Source of the DNA: Cyanobacteriota bacterium
GTDB taxonomy: Bacteria; Cyanobacteriota; Cyanobacteriia; Cyanobacteriales; Microcoleaceae
Direction of reading: 5' to 3'
Assembly (NCBI GenBank): GCA_025362325.1
Contig: JANYGO010000356.1
Location: 1-60,060 of the forward strand
Length of the DNA stretch: 60,060 nucleotides
Part shown: positions 52,251-60,060 of the stretch, in pieces
How positions within the stretch are numbered: position 1 is the stretch's first letter
How the letters are laid out: the number at the start of each line of letters is the position of its first letter
Notes under the pieces: generated by a model
What the model saw: only the letters and a program-made list of their open reading frames with translations
What the model was told of the DNA's origin: nothing
The model's database searches: none
Translations under genes and position numbers: made by a program

Positions 52251-53719
52251 AAGTTTTTACCTATTTTTTCCAAAACTTCCTCGGCTAACATTTCAAATTC
52301 TTGGGAGGCGATGGAATCTGGCTTAAAGTCGAGCACTGAAATCGGATCGGCGATTTCCATATCTCCCACCATTTGCATTTGTTCTGCACACTTTGCTAAA
52401 TCGTCTCTCTCGTAAATTACGCTGTCCATGATTTCCAGGCCGTAGCGTTTGGGAATTGCCTCCCTCCGCTTGGGCAAACTGTACTGTACAAATTTAGGAT
52501 TAGGTGAGATTTTGCAAGGGAGAACGCCTAAAATTGCGATCGGTTGTTTGCCGATTTGTTTTTTGAATCCATTGACTTTTTTAATAAAATCCTTGACATT
52601 AATCAGTCCTTGATTGGCAAAAGGTTTTAAGTCAGAAGGAATAATTAAATAATCTGCCGTAATCAGGGCAATTCTGGCGTAAAGATTCAAAGAGGGCGGC
52701 GTATCGATCAGTACAATATCATATTTATCCTGTACTTCTGCTAGTTTGTGAATTAAAATCAGTCGGCTGTAATCTAGGTTGTTGAATTCTGTTTCATATT
52801 GCATTAAATCAATATGGGAAGGAATCACATCAATTGCGGGATTGCAAAAATTCGATTTGCGAGCTACATCTGCGATCGAATAAAATTCTTCTGATTGCAA
52901 AACGTGAAGAATATTGCTATCTTTCAAATCGTCTTGTTCTTCATCCTGAAATTTTACCAAACCAGTCGCAAAGGTGGTATTTGCCTGACTGTCTAAGTCT
53001 ATGACTAGGACTCTTTTACCTTGCTTGCTCAGGGCTGCGGCTAAATTGACTACTGTTGTAGTTTTGCCAACGCCGCCTTTGTTGTGGTAAACTGCAATGA
53101 TTTTCATAGTGTTTTCTCTTGTTTGGGGAACGATTAAATCAGGTATTTGTTCCGGTTCTGAGATTTGACTTGGCTCAGGTTCTGCGGTGGCGGGATTGTT
53201 TTGTTGTACTGGTATTTCGCTAATTAACTCAGGAATAACTAAATTAAGTTTACTATCTTCCAGTTCCAGATTGTCTTGATCTTTTACAAGATTTAAACTA
53301 TCTCTGCCAATTAAAGCGATCATTTCATCAATTTTCGTTTCAATATCTTGTCCGGCGCACTGAAATAATAGCTTAATATCATCGGCGACTATAGCGTAGA
53401 TTCTAATTTCTTTACCGTTAGTTATGAGTCCGTAGCGGATGCTTAAACTTGTTAAGTAACGCTTTAGTTTCCGCAGATGGCGGTCTAATTTTTCTTTCGG
53501 ATGTTTTGCTTCCATGACTAAACTCATGGGCGAGTTTACATCGAGAACTATGGGGATAACTTGGGTAGCAAAGGAGAGGAAGTCTAGGCGAATATTTCCA
53601 AAGGCGATTTCTTGGTGCCAAGTGTCGGGGGTATAGCCCAGTTTTGGCAACAAATAACTGACAATGAGTTTGCTTTCTACTTCGCTTTCGTTGCGACAGT
53701 TATTGGGATTGAAAGCCAT
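52247..53719 (-). CDS. parA: HsdR-N (PD-(D/E)XK) nuclease domain fused to ParA ATPase
   Basis: 490 aa. Residues 10-120 match the type I restriction R-subunit N-terminal domain: [20 protein letters not shown], Asp46 in GNIRLDF, Glu70 and Lys72 in LVMEAKHP, and [15 protein letters not shown]. Residues 120-204 are an acidic Pro-rich linker. From 205 a ParA/MinD-like domain follows: deviant Walker [11 protein letters not shown] (213-222), [14 protein letters not shown], and [12 protein letters not shown]. An internal ATG at 53107 precedes the ParA part, so a stand-alone ParA could also be made. Such fusion is unusual: partition ATPases rarely carry nuclease domains. The downstream ParB-like gene overlaps its stop. 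Confidence 0.85.
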   Translation of the reverse strand: MAFNPNNCRNESEVESKLIVSYLLPKLGYTPDTWHQEIAFGNIRLDFLSFATQVIPIVLDVNSPMSLVMEAKHPKEKLDRHLRKLKRYLTSLSIRYGLITNGKEIRIYAIVADDIKLLFQCAGQDIETKIDEMIALIGRDSLNLVKDQDNLELEDSKLNLVIPELISEIPVQQNNPATAEPEPSQISEPEQIPDLIVPQTRENTMKIIAVYHNKGGVGKTTTVVNLAAALSKQGKRVLVIDLDSQANTTFATGLVKFQDEEQDDLKDSNILHVLQSEEFYSIADVARKSNFCNPAIDVIPSHIDLMQYETEFNNLDYSRLILIHKLAEVQDKYDIVLIDTPPSLNLYARIALITADYLIIPSDLKPFANQGLINVKDFIKKVNGFKKQIGKQPIAILGVLPCKISPNPKFVQYSLPKRREAIPKRYGLEIMDSVIYERDDLAKCAEQMQMVGDMEIADPISVLDFKPDSIASQEFEMLAEEVLEKIGKNL

Positions 53720-53914
53720 TCGATTTTAGATTTTAGATTTTAAATTTTACAGTAAAGCAGTGCGGTGTCTATCGCCCCACAAACTCAAGCGCACGCAGTA
53801 CACACCCCACAAAAGGGTAACATCTATCGCGTTACAAATGCTGCGGATTGTGATTGAGAAAACCCGGCTTGTTAAACAAAACCGGGTTTTTTGGGGATTT
53901 ATCGCGTTTCAAAC
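53720..53914. other. Gap between desA and the nuclease-ParA gene
   Basis: Apart from the hairpin listed separately, TTAGATTTTAGATTTTA-type 7-8 bp repeats lie at 53724-53745, directly upstream of the nuclease-ParA start. No gene is seen. Confidence 0.5.
53857..53893. terminator. Hairpin terminator downstream of desA (CCCGG family)
   Basis: AAAACCCGGCTTGTT / AACAAAACCGGGTTTT forms an imperfect stem with T-rich flanks on both strands (GGGTTTTTTGG on plus, GGGTTTTCTC on minus). It lies 22 bases after the desA stop. Confidence 0.7.
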
Positions 53915-54967
53915 TTACTTGGTTTGAGCGTGAAATTCCTCTAATGTCTGATAGCCGCCAGCCGGATTGTACAGGTGACAGTTGTCGGCAATCCGCTTCA
54001 TTAAAGCCCAAGAAAATTTGGTTTCATAGAGATGAGGTTGCCAGTTTTCTTTCAAGCTGCTGTGGGCTAGGCGCAAGTTGTACCAGGGTATAGCAGTTGA
54101 AAGGTGGTGAGGAACGTGCACATTAATGTCGTGGCACAGAAACTCTACCCAGCGGGGATAATCGCAGTGAACTGTTCCCGATAGTTGTGCTTGGGCTTCG
54201 TTCCATTCTTCGGGTGCTTTAAATGAAATGTCTGGTGCTGTGTGGTGAACAATGGTGAAAGTGCTCATCCAGAAATGGTAAACCATCCAGGGCAGCAACC
54301 AAAATTTGACAAATCCCCAAATGCCTGTTGTCGCAATTAAAAGCGGAAATCCGATCGCAGCACCGATTAAAACTACCAAAACCGAAAATCTGACTTGTTC
54401 GCGCTGTTGGCCTTCTTTGAAGCGCCACCACATAAAGTGTACTTTTGCCCAGTGGGCGATCGAGCCAATCCACCACATTGGGCCGAAGATTAAACTATAA
54501 GCTATTTGTAATGCTTTGGGCGCGGCAGCGTAATCGGCTGCTGTCATCGGTTGCCAAGCATTATCTTCACCAATTTTGTTGGTGTGCTTGTGGTGGTAAT
54601 TGTGTCCGTGACGCCATGCGTGAAACGGAAAAATCAAGGGCAGAAATGCGAGATGTCCGACTAAATCGTTTACCCAGCGGCGGTTAGCAAATGACCGGTG
54701 TCCGCAGTCGTGGCCGATCACAAAAAAACCGGTTAATCCGGTACCTGTAAAAATCCACATCAGCGGCAGTAAATACCAAGGCGATACTGCTAGGCCAAAA
54801 TAACCGACAGCAACTAGAAGAACGTTGACGATGACTTTTGTCCAAGCTTTGCGGGGGTTTTTGACAAACACTTCGCGCGGCAAGGTTTTGAGAATATCTT
54901 TCAGGCGCAGGTTGGAGGTGTCACTTGCGGATGTCAAATGTAGTGGTTTTTCGATCGATGCTGTCAT
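53915..54967 (-). CDS. desA: Delta12 acyl-lipid fatty acid desaturase
   Basis: 350 aa integral membrane di-iron enzyme, introducing the Delta12 double bond into glycerolipid acyl chains with ferredoxin as electron donor. Three His boxes are seen: HDCGH ([20 protein letters not shown]), HNYHH ([14 protein letters not shown]) and HVPHH ([19 protein letters not shown]). [13 protein letters not shown] and [20 protein letters not shown] are typical of DesA. Length fits DesA (about 350). Desaturase genes are cold-induced in cyanobacteria; the 240-base leader may matter, but no element is proved. Confidence 0.94.
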   Translation of the reverse strand: MTASIEKPLHLTSASDTSNLRLKDILKTLPREVFVKNPRKAWTKVIVNVLLVAVGYFGLAVSPWYLLPLMWIFTGTGLTGFFVIGHDCGHRSFANRRWVNDLVGHLAFLPLIFPFHAWRHGHNYHHKHTNKIGEDNAWQPMTAADYAAAPKALQIAYSLIFGPMWWIGSIAHWAKVHFMWWRFKEGQQREQVRFSVLVVLIGAAIGFPLLIATTGIWGFVKFWLLPWMVYHFWMSTFTIVHHTAPDISFKAPEEWNEAQAQLSGTVHCDYPRWVEFLCHDINVHVPHHLSTAIPWYNLRLAHSSLKENWQPHLYETKFSWALMKRIADNCHLYNPAGGYQTLEEFHAQTK

Positions 54968-55210
54968 AAATTGATTTCGATTCTCCGTGTGCCACGTGGA
55001 TGGCTTAACAAAATTAACGCAGTAAAATATCAGCTCGCTACCGACAATTAGCAGATGAGTTGAGCAGTAGGCAAGCGCGTTTTAGCAAATGCTAGCGATC
55101 GCTAGCCGCGGATTAAATGGCTAGCGCTTTTGGTTTAAAAAAACACTGCGGTTAACAAAACTTTACTTTTTATACCACAGGGGCGGCACAATTAGCACGG
55201 GTTGTCACTG
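54968..55210. other. desA upstream region with a 16-bp palindrome
   Basis: Contains GCTAGCGATCGCTAGC at 55091-55106, a perfect 16-bp palindrome centred on HIP1, followed by a second CTAGC at 55130. Otherwise AT-rich; no gene. Confidence 0.6.
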
Positions 55211-55498
55211 CTAATTGCCGTTGCTGACAGCGGAATTTTGGCTGATCGCAACTTGAGATCCAGCAACGGAGCGTTGCTGTTTGAGGGTTTGGACTTGCAG
55301 CAGCAAGGAGTCGATTTCTGCTTGCAGGTGCAGGAACTTAACTTGCTGATCGGCTTGGTAGGGGCACTTCACCGAATCTACTTTGCGGGCAAAACTGGTC
55401 GATAGGGTAGCAGAACTAGCCATTTCGGGATTGCTAGCGGTGACTTGAGGCCGAGAAAGAGTGGATGAATTATTTGACATTAGTAATTGGGTAGACAT
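55211..55498 (-). CDS. Small hypothetical protein with coiled-coil C-terminal half
   Basis: 95 aa. Ser/Thr-rich N-terminus, a central KCPYQADQQVKFLHLQAEID stretch and a leucine heptad region (IDSLLLQVQTLKQQR) likely to form a short coiled coil. No signal peptide. The start could be the ATG at 55498 or at 55480; neither has a clear ribosome binding site. I do not recognise the family, though the KCPYQAD core looks conserved enough to be a real gene. Confidence 0.55.
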   Translation of the reverse strand: MSTQLLMSNNSSTLSRPQVTASNPEMASSATLSTSFARKVDSVKCPYQADQQVKFLHLQAEIDSLLLQVQTLKQQRSVAGSQVAISQNSAVSNGN

Positions 55499-55618
55499 AT
55501 CTACACATTCACACCATTAAGTTACTTTAACCTGAACGGATCGTATCAAACATTAAATTAACCGATCGAGCTAAAATTAGTGTAAATTCCTTGGCAAAGC
55601 CTAGAAACCATTGACATC

Positions 55619-56743
55619 GTGACCCTGATTCTACCTGCGACTGACTCTGCTGCTAACTCCGCTGCCCGCGCTGCCTCGCCGAAACACTACGGCTGGCCGG
55701 GCTTGATCGAAGCTTATCGCCCCTACCTGCCGGTGACAGAAACCACGCCGGTAGTGACACTCCAAGAAGGTAATACTCCCCTGATTCCAGCACCGGCGAT
55801 CGCATCTCTCATTGGTCGAGACGTGCGCGTGCTGGTGAAATACGACGGCCTCAACCCCACTGGTAGTTTCAAAGACCGGGGGATGACCATGGCGATTTCC
55901 AAGGCAAAGGAAGCCGGCGCCGAAGCTGTAATTTGCGCCAGTACCGGCAATACTTCGGCGGCGGCGGCAGCCTACGCCAGACGCGGCGGAATGCGGGCTT
56001 TCGTGTTGATTCCCGAAGGTTACGTGGCTTTGGGCAAGCTGGCGCAAGCCTTGCTTTACGGCGCCCAAGTGATTTCAATTCAAGGAAATTTCGATCGCGC
56101 CTTAGAAATTGTCCGCGAAATGGCTGTCAATTATCCCGTGACGTTAGTCAACTCCGTCAACCCTTACCGCTTGGAAGGTCAAAAAACCGGTGCTTTTGAA
56201 GTAGTGGACGCCTTGGGCGACGCCCCCGACTGGCTCTGCATTCCCGTGGGAAATGCGGGAAATATCACAGCATACTGGATGGGTTTTTGTCAATACCACC
56301 AAGCGAAAAAATGTTCGCGCCTGCCGCGGATGATGGGATTTCAAGCAGCCGGAGCCGCACCTTTGGTAACGGGCCTACCGGTGGCGCACCCAGAAACCTT
56401 GGCGACAGCAATTCGGATTGGGAACCCGGCTAGCTGGAAACAGGCGATCTCCGCCTCGGAAGCCAGCCGCGGCAGTTTTTCTGCTGTCACCGACGAAGAA
56501 ATTCTCGACGCTTACCGCTTGTTAGCATCCGAAGAAGGGATTTTCTGCGAACCAGCCAGCGCTGCTTCTGTGGCCGGCTTGCTGAAGGTAAAAGACCAAG
56601 TTCCGACAGGAGCAACAGTGGTTTGCGTGCTCACCGGTAACGGTTTAAAAGACCCGGATACGGCAATTAATCACAGCAAGAACAACTTTAAACAAGGAAT
56701 TGCTCCGAATTTGGATGCAGTAGCTGGCGCGATGGGATTTTAG
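55619..56743 (+). CDS. thrC: Threonine synthase
   Basis: 374 aa PLP enzyme converting O-phosphohomoserine to threonine. Seen: [31 protein letters not shown] (Schiff-base Lys), [18 protein letters not shown] (phosphate-binding loop), [26 protein letters not shown] and [12 protein letters not shown]. Length of about 360 fits the bacterial/cyanobacterial short class without the plant SAM-regulatory extension. The start is GTG at 55619. Confidence 0.95.
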   Translation: MTLILPATDSAANSAARAASPKHYGWPGLIEAYRPYLPVTETTPVVTLQEGNTPLIPAPAIASLIGRDVRVLVKYDGLNPTGSFKDRGMTMAISKAKEAGAEAVICASTGNTSAAAAAYARRGGMRAFVLIPEGYVALGKLAQALLYGAQVISIQGNFDRALEIVREMAVNYPVTLVNSVNPYRLEGQKTGAFEVVDALGDAPDWLCIPVGNAGNITAYWMGFCQYHQAKKCSRLPRMMGFQAAGAAPLVTGLPVAHPETLATAIRIGNPASWKQAISASEASRGSFSAVTDEEILDAYRLLASEEGIFCEPASAASVAGLLKVKDQVPTGATVVCVLTGNGLKDPDTAINHSKNNFKQGIAPNLDAVAGAMGF

Positions 56744-56904
56744 AAGAAGGAAGAGGGAACAGGGAAGAAGAAAGAAGGAAGAAGGAAGAAATTTTCTTGT
56801 ATAACTGAAAAGTCTTTGTGATCTTCTCTCTCTTCTCTTCCTCTGCGTCCTCTGCGCCCTCTGCGGTTCAGAAAAATCTTATTGAGGATTTAGGAACAAA
56901 GATC
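56744..56904. repeat. GAAGGAAGAAGGAAG tract and TCTGCGNCCTCTGCG repeat
   Basis: Polypurine GAAGGAAGAAGGAAGAAA at 56770-56789, then CTCTGCGTCCTCTGCGCCCT + CTGCGGTTCAG at 56840-56872, a common dispersed intergenic sequence in filamentous cyanobacteria (a reverse relative at 37860-37880). Confidence 0.75.
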
Positions 56905-57531
56905 ATGGTTCAATCACCTCCAAAACTTCTAACTATTGATGAATTTATTGCTAACTACGGCGACAGCGAGCGTTACGAACTAATCGATGGTGAATTAACG
57001 GAAATGGAACCAACAGGGCCACACGAACAAGTATCCGCCTTTCTCGGACGCAAACTGAATGTAGAAATTGACCGTCTGGATTTACCATATTTTATTCCCC
57101 CTCGCTGTCTCATCAAACTATTAGGAACAACAACAGCCTTTCGCCCGGATGTGCTGGTATTAGATCAAACTCGACTGATTAATGAGCCATTGTGGCAACA
57201 AGAACCTGTAATTACATCGGGAAACTCGATTAAACTAATCGCTGAAGTCGTGAGTACCAATTGGTCGAACGACTATGCCCGCAAAGTTGAAGATTACGCC
57301 TTGCTAGGAATTCCTGAGTATTGGATTGTTGATTATTTGGGGATTGGCGGCAGAGAATATATTGGCAAACCGAAACAGCCCACAATTACAGTTTGTACGC
57401 TGCAAGAAGATGAGTATCAAAGACAGTTGTTTCAAAAGGGCGATCGACTAATTTCGTCAATTTTCCCAGATTTACAGCTAACCGCCCAACAAATCTTTGC
57501 AGCCAGTGGGATTTTTAATATAACGGTTTGA
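56905..57531 (+). CDS. Uma2-family (DUF820) putative nuclease
   Basis: 208 aa from the ATG at 56905 (MVQSPPKLLTIDEFI); upstream codons derive from a dispersed repeat and are not part of the gene. Seen: YELIDGELTEMEPTGPHEQV, RPDVLVLD, LIAEVVSTNWSNDYARKVEDYALLGIPEYWIVD and YQRQLFQKGDRLIS, with the E..V and D..K residues of the PD-(D/E)XK fold. The stop codon lies within a palindromic repeat that forms a terminator. Confidence 0.92.
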   Translation: MVQSPPKLLTIDEFIANYGDSERYELIDGELTEMEPTGPHEQVSAFLGRKLNVEIDRLDLPYFIPPRCLIKLLGTTTAFRPDVLVLDQTRLINEPLWQQEPVITSGNSIKLIAEVVSTNWSNDYARKVEDYALLGIPEYWIVDYLGIGGREYIGKPKQPTITVCTLQEDEYQRQLFQKGDRLISSIFPDLQLTAQQIFAASGIFNITV

Positions 57532-57596
57532 TCGTTCGGACTTCAGTCCTACTCATGGATGCAGACTGAAGTCCGAACGATCAAACCAATTTTTTT
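57525..57596 (+). terminator. 24-bp palindrome with T-run (GGACTTCAGTC family) ending the Uma2 gene
   Basis: GGTTTGATCGTTCGGACTTC + AGTC (57525-57548) is the exact complement of 57564-57587, loop 15 bases, then AATTTTTTT. The repeat overlaps the Uma2 stop codon at 57529-57531. Confidence 0.9.
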
Positions 57597-57624
57597 GTCA
57601 AGATATTCAAACATGATACAAGTC

Positions 57625-58287
57625 CTAATTCCCAAACGGCGGTAGATCGAGTAACTGATTTTTAGAAGGTGGAAGCTGGGCGGGATTTCGGCCATTTTGG
57701 GCGGGAGTTTGGCGGATTTCGATCCTCTTCGAGGGCTTCGCTAACGCAGTTTCGCCCGGATTTGCGGTGCGGGTAGGCACTATCTCCAGAGAATATGCTG
57801 GTGCTGGTTCCATCTTTGTAGTAGGAACAGTTTGTGCTTTGGTGAGCAAGTCAACGGCGTCTCCGAGGGCGGTGGTTAAATTTATGCTAGTCTCGGCGTG
57901 ACGGGCTTCTTCTTGTTTGAGGGCTTGAGTGAGTTGTTTGATTTGTTCGATCGCCCGATCGCGCTCTTCGAGAACTTCTGCTAACTTAGCTTTAAGCTCG
58001 CCAACTGTATGCAGTTGTGCGACTTCCTGCTGGCGAGCAACTCCAGCACCGTCACCTTCGGGCGCAATCGGGGAGAAATTTTGTAACTCTTCTATTTGTG
58101 CTGACAAAGCCTCGATGCTTTGCTGAGTTAACTTAGCATCATTCCGGCGCTGCTCGGCTTCGGTATTGTAGAGTTGGCGCCACTGAGCGGCACTTTCACC
58201 GGCCTCATCGCGATCGCGCGAAACCTCTGTTAACTGCTGTTGCAGCCGCTTAATTTCATCTAACCACTGTCTGACATCCTGAGCCAT
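57625..58287 (-). CDS. Coiled-coil hypothetical protein
   Basis: 220 aa. Residues 1-150 are almost entirely heptad-patterned (DEIKRLQQQLTEVSRDRDEA, AEQRRNDAKLTQQSIEAL, VGELKAKLAEVLEERDRAIEQIKQL). The C-terminal 70 are Pro-rich. Residues 180-189 (ALAKPSKRIE) come from an in-frame dispersed repeat (57719-57747). No known family is recognised. Confidence 0.65.
   Translation of the reverse strand: MAQDVRQWLDEIKRLQQQLTEVSRDRDEAGESAAQWRQLYNTEAEQRRNDAKLTQQSIEALSAQIEELQNFSPIAPEGDGAGVARQQEVAQLHTVGELKAKLAEVLEERDRAIEQIKQLTQALKQEEARHAETSINLTTALGDAVDLLTKAQTVPTTKMEPAPAYSLEIVPTRTANPGETALAKPSKRIEIRQTPAQNGRNPAQLPPSKNQLLDLPPFGN
57719..57747 (-). repeat. In-frame copy of the CGATCCTCTTCGAGGGCTTC repeat
   Basis: CGATCCTCTTCGAGGGCTTC + GCTAACGC, the same element as at 14191-14219, in the opposite coding sense. 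Here it encodes ALAKPSKRI of the coiled-coil protein without breaking its frame. Confidence 0.75.
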
Positions 58288-58291
58288 ATTG

Positions 58292-58322
58292 TTGATTTTA
58301 GATTAAAGATTAAAGATTAAAG
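58292..58322. repeat. Heptameric repeat (AGATTAA)n
   Basis: TTAGATTAAAGATTAAAGAT shows three to four 7-bp units directly upstream of the coiled-coil gene. Confidence 0.75.
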
Positions 58323-58440
58323 AATTGAAGAATCGGTAATTGCCAATGGTAATGGCTTAATTAATTAACGCTCGTGATTTCCAATTGTCGATCGCCCTGT
58401 ATTCATTTTGCATTTTCCAGTTCCCCATTTCCTGTGCGCT

Positions 58441-59466
58441 ATGAACATTTTTTATTGGTTGCGCTACCTGATTTTAGCCTTGTTGAAGGCACTTTTGAGG
58501 CGACTGAGAGCCATCAAACGAAAATTTGGTGATTTTTTGCTGTTCTGTCGGTGTTTAACTTGGAGCACGCTCAAGCAAGTCGCAGTGAAAGCGGGAGAGC
58601 AGCGGTTGCCGGGGCTGTCTGCCGAAATGGCCTACAATTCTATGTTGGCGCTGTTTCCGGGGCTGTTGGCTGTCTTGTCGGCGATCGCCCTGTTTGAACC
58701 TTTGCAGTCAACACTGTATCAAATCGCCGCTCTGTTGGGGGAGGTGATACCCGATGAGGTTCGGGATTTGATTCGCGGCTCAATCAAAGAAATTCTGTTA
58801 ACTCACTCTAAAGGGCTGTTTTCCGCGAGCTTTTTTGCATCGCTGTGGGCATTTTCTGGGGTAATGAGCGCGGCGATGGCTGCGCTCGATCGCATCAATG
58901 AAATCCAGGGCGATCGAACTCGCTCTTTTGTGAAAGCAAAACTTATTTCGTTGGGGCTGAGTATCGGTACAATTGTGCTGTTAATTCTAGCATTAGGAGC
59001 TGTATTTGTCAGCGACTTAATTGTACAAGCTATTGCCCGCCAGAGTTGCCTGTTGGAGTCAGTCGCTACTTGCAATTTAAAAGATGTCCCAAATTGCTTG
59101 CTACCGGCCGGAAATTGCCCTTTAGAATCGGAACTGTTAGCTGTTTGGCGGCTGTGGCGGTGGCCGAGTTCTTTAGGAATTGTATCAGTTGCCTTTGCCT
59201 TTGTTTACCGCTATGGGCCGAGCCGCCACCAAGCCGATATGCCGATTTTTTCGGGAGCTGTTTTTGCTGCTATTTTGTGGGCGCTGCTTTCGGCTTTTTT
59301 TCGGTTTTATGTTTTGCATTTAAGCAATTTTAGTTGGACTTACGGGACTATCGGCACTTTTATTGTCTTGCTGCTGTGGCTTTATCTTTCTTGTTTGGCG
59401 ATGCTGATCGGAGCGCAGTTAAACGTCACGGTGGGAAAGGCAATTAAACAATCGAGAAAATGGTAA
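58441..59466 (+). CDS. YihY/BrkB-family inner-membrane protein
   Basis: 341 aa from the ATG at 58441 (MNIFYWLRYLILALL). Six hydrophobic segments in the BrkB pattern: LSAEMAYNSMLALFPGLLAVLSAIALF with the family hallmark AYxxxLALFP, FSASFFASLWAFSGVMSAAMAALD, LISLGLSIGTIVLLILALGAVF, RHQADMPIFSGAVFAAILWALLSAFFRFYV, YGTIGTFIVLLLWLYLSCLAMLIGAQLN. Annotated RNase BN in the past but no nuclease activity; role unknown. Between helices 4 and 5 lies a Cys-rich loop (SCLLESVATCNLKDVPNCLLPAGNC) that is unusual for the family. Confidence 0.9.
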   Translation: MNIFYWLRYLILALLKALLRRLRAIKRKFGDFLLFCRCLTWSTLKQVAVKAGEQRLPGLSAEMAYNSMLALFPGLLAVLSAIALFEPLQSTLYQIAALLGEVIPDEVRDLIRGSIKEILLTHSKGLFSASFFASLWAFSGVMSAAMAALDRINEIQGDRTRSFVKAKLISLGLSIGTIVLLILALGAVFVSDLIVQAIARQSCLLESVATCNLKDVPNCLLPAGNCPLESELLAVWRLWRWPSSLGIVSVAFAFVYRYGPSRHQADMPIFSGAVFAAILWALLSAFFRFYVLHLSNFSWTYGTIGTFIVLLLWLYLSCLAMLIGAQLNVTVGKAIKQSRKW

Positions 59467-59693
59467 TTGCTCAAGAAGGAAGAAGGAAAAAGGAAGAAGG
59501 AAGAAGGGAAACACAGAGAGAGTATTGTGTTGTTCGGCGCACTTTACCCTAAATAAACTCGGGTACGCAGTGTGAAGCTAACCCCTGACAGTAGGTGCTT
59601 ATGGGCGCACCTTGCACCTGCGATATTATGTTTTTTTATTGATCTACTTACAGTGCTTGAAAATTTGTTAACTATTAATTACCGGAGATCCGA
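59467..59693. other. 3' region of the BrkB gene
   Basis: Polypurine GAAGGAAGAAGGAAAAAGGA at 59475-59510. No gene or clear terminator seen; convergent with the next small gene. Confidence 0.5.
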
Positions 59694-59882
59694 TTACCGG
59701 CGCAGTAAAGTGCTGAGTATACCCGCAATAAAAGACATAAAAATTAGTACCCAAATGACACCACCGGGAATGAATGTTAAGAGGCCAACGCCTCTGAGAA
59801 TCCAAACTAATAAAGTTATGCCCAAGACAGTCCAGAAGATGCGGGTCGATAGTCGAAGTTGAAATCTCGGAGAATTAGTCAT
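59694..59882 (-). CDS. Small membrane protein, unrecognised
   Basis: 62 aa from the ATG at 59882 (MTNSPRFQLRLSTR). Two hydrophobic segments: IFWTVLGITLLVWILRGVG and GGVIWVLIFMSFIAGILSTLL. The frame continues upstream to 60014 but with a divergent exported gene on the plus strand over the same bases. Possibly a conserved cyanobacterial small membrane protein; no function. Confidence 0.55.
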   Translation of the reverse strand: MTNSPRFQLRLSTRIFWTVLGITLLVWILRGVGLLTFIPGGVIWVLIFMSFIAGILSTLLRR

Positions 59883-60060
59883 GTTGAATGTAAAAATTTT
59901 ATCTGGATTCATGATAGCTGCTTTGCTGGCGATCGGCAGCCACCTCACCTTAATTTCGACTCCCGGCGCTGCTGTGGCGCCCGTGGGTGCAAATACGCTG
60001 GGGGAAATAGCCAATGCTGCTCCAAAACCTTCCTCTGTAAGTGTAGCAATTGGCGATCGC
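59881..60060 (+). CDS. Exported protein, 5' part only (runs off right edge)
   Basis: ATG at 59881 with GGAG 8 bases upstream opens a 60-codon frame to the window edge. It has a signal peptide (ILSGFMIAALLAIGSHLTLISTPGAAVA, likely cut after AVA) and then LGEIANAAPKPSSV. Its start overlaps the ATG of the minus-strand gene at 59882 (shared CATG), so one of the two starts may be wrong. The family cannot be told. Confidence 0.6.
   Translation, partial: MLNVKILSGFMIAALLAIGSHLTLISTPGAAVAPVGANTLGEIANAAPKPSSVSVAIGDR

Overview
This 60 kb window reads as chromosomal DNA of a filamentous, non-heterocystous-type cyanobacterium (Microcoleus/Oscillatoria/Phormidium-like). The HIP1 octamer GCGATCGC occurs throughout both genes and spacers. 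The window carries plant-type/cyanobacterial enzymes (CrtR-like carotenoid hydroxylase, DesA Delta12 desaturase, type 2 IPP isomerase, pyruvate kinase with a PEP-utiliser tail). Its spacers are loaded with short dispersed palindromes, heptameric tandem repeats and poly-(GAA) tracts typical of that group. The genus assignment is inference; no rRNA is present.

Layout. 1-7.6 kb: an antitoxin-like gene with a toxin remnant, a DMT permease, a short SppA protease, chorismate mutase AroH, a leucine-rich-repeat protein, a CrtR-like hydroxylase, pyruvate kinase and tRNA-Thr(CGU). 7.8-15.7 kb: a K+ channel with RCK domain, then a minus-strand run of NfeD, a short SPFH protein, a divergent pilin-like protein and a STAND ATPase with WD40 repeats, with a divergent HTH-TIR-like-STAND protein next to it. 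15.7-23.6 kb: Uma2, a haem-oxygenase-fold diiron protein, a methyltransferase, membrane proteins, ChaB, YqhA-like, and two secreted low-complexity proteins (a Gly-Thr-Ser repeat protein and an Asn/Pro-rich DUF4142 protein). 23.9-31.6 kb: IlvE, a formaldehyde-detoxification pair (FghA plus glutathione-dependent formaldehyde dehydrogenase), an SDR, Fni, a long SppA and GlsB. 32-40.8 kb: glycosyltransferase-TPR, a Tat-exported beta-carbonic anhydrase, a MOSC protein, an FHA-GAF-adenylate cyclase, YlqF/RbgA, a universal stress protein, phosphoglycerate kinase and a secreted pentapeptide-repeat protein. 41-47 kb: two response regulators (LuxR-type and EAL), a Ser/Thr kinase and a second Uma2.

The most interesting block is 47.2-53.7 kb. 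A partition-like set on the minus strand consists of a ParA fused to an HsdR-N-type PD-(D/E)XK nuclease domain, a ParB/HhH protein overlapping it by ATGA, and a second ParB-like coiled-coil protein further down. This set is split by a plus-strand module containing a fluoride riboswitch, a truncated CPA2 antiporter and a CLC-F-type fluoride exporter. The module is bracketed by two 103-bp direct repeats differing at 5 positions. This looks like a mobile fluoride-resistance cassette dropped into a nuclease-ParA/ParB locus.

54-60 kb: DesA, threonine synthase, a third Uma2, a coiled-coil protein, a BrkB/YihY membrane protein, and at the right edge two genes whose start codons overlap divergently. 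No transposase gene, CRISPR array, rRNA or phage structural gene was seen. Several dispersed repeats lie inside reading frames in frame (STAND-WD40, HTH-TIR-STAND, coiled-coil protein) or supply stop codons (ilvE, Uma2, a membrane protein), so the repeats are shaping protein ends and linkers here.
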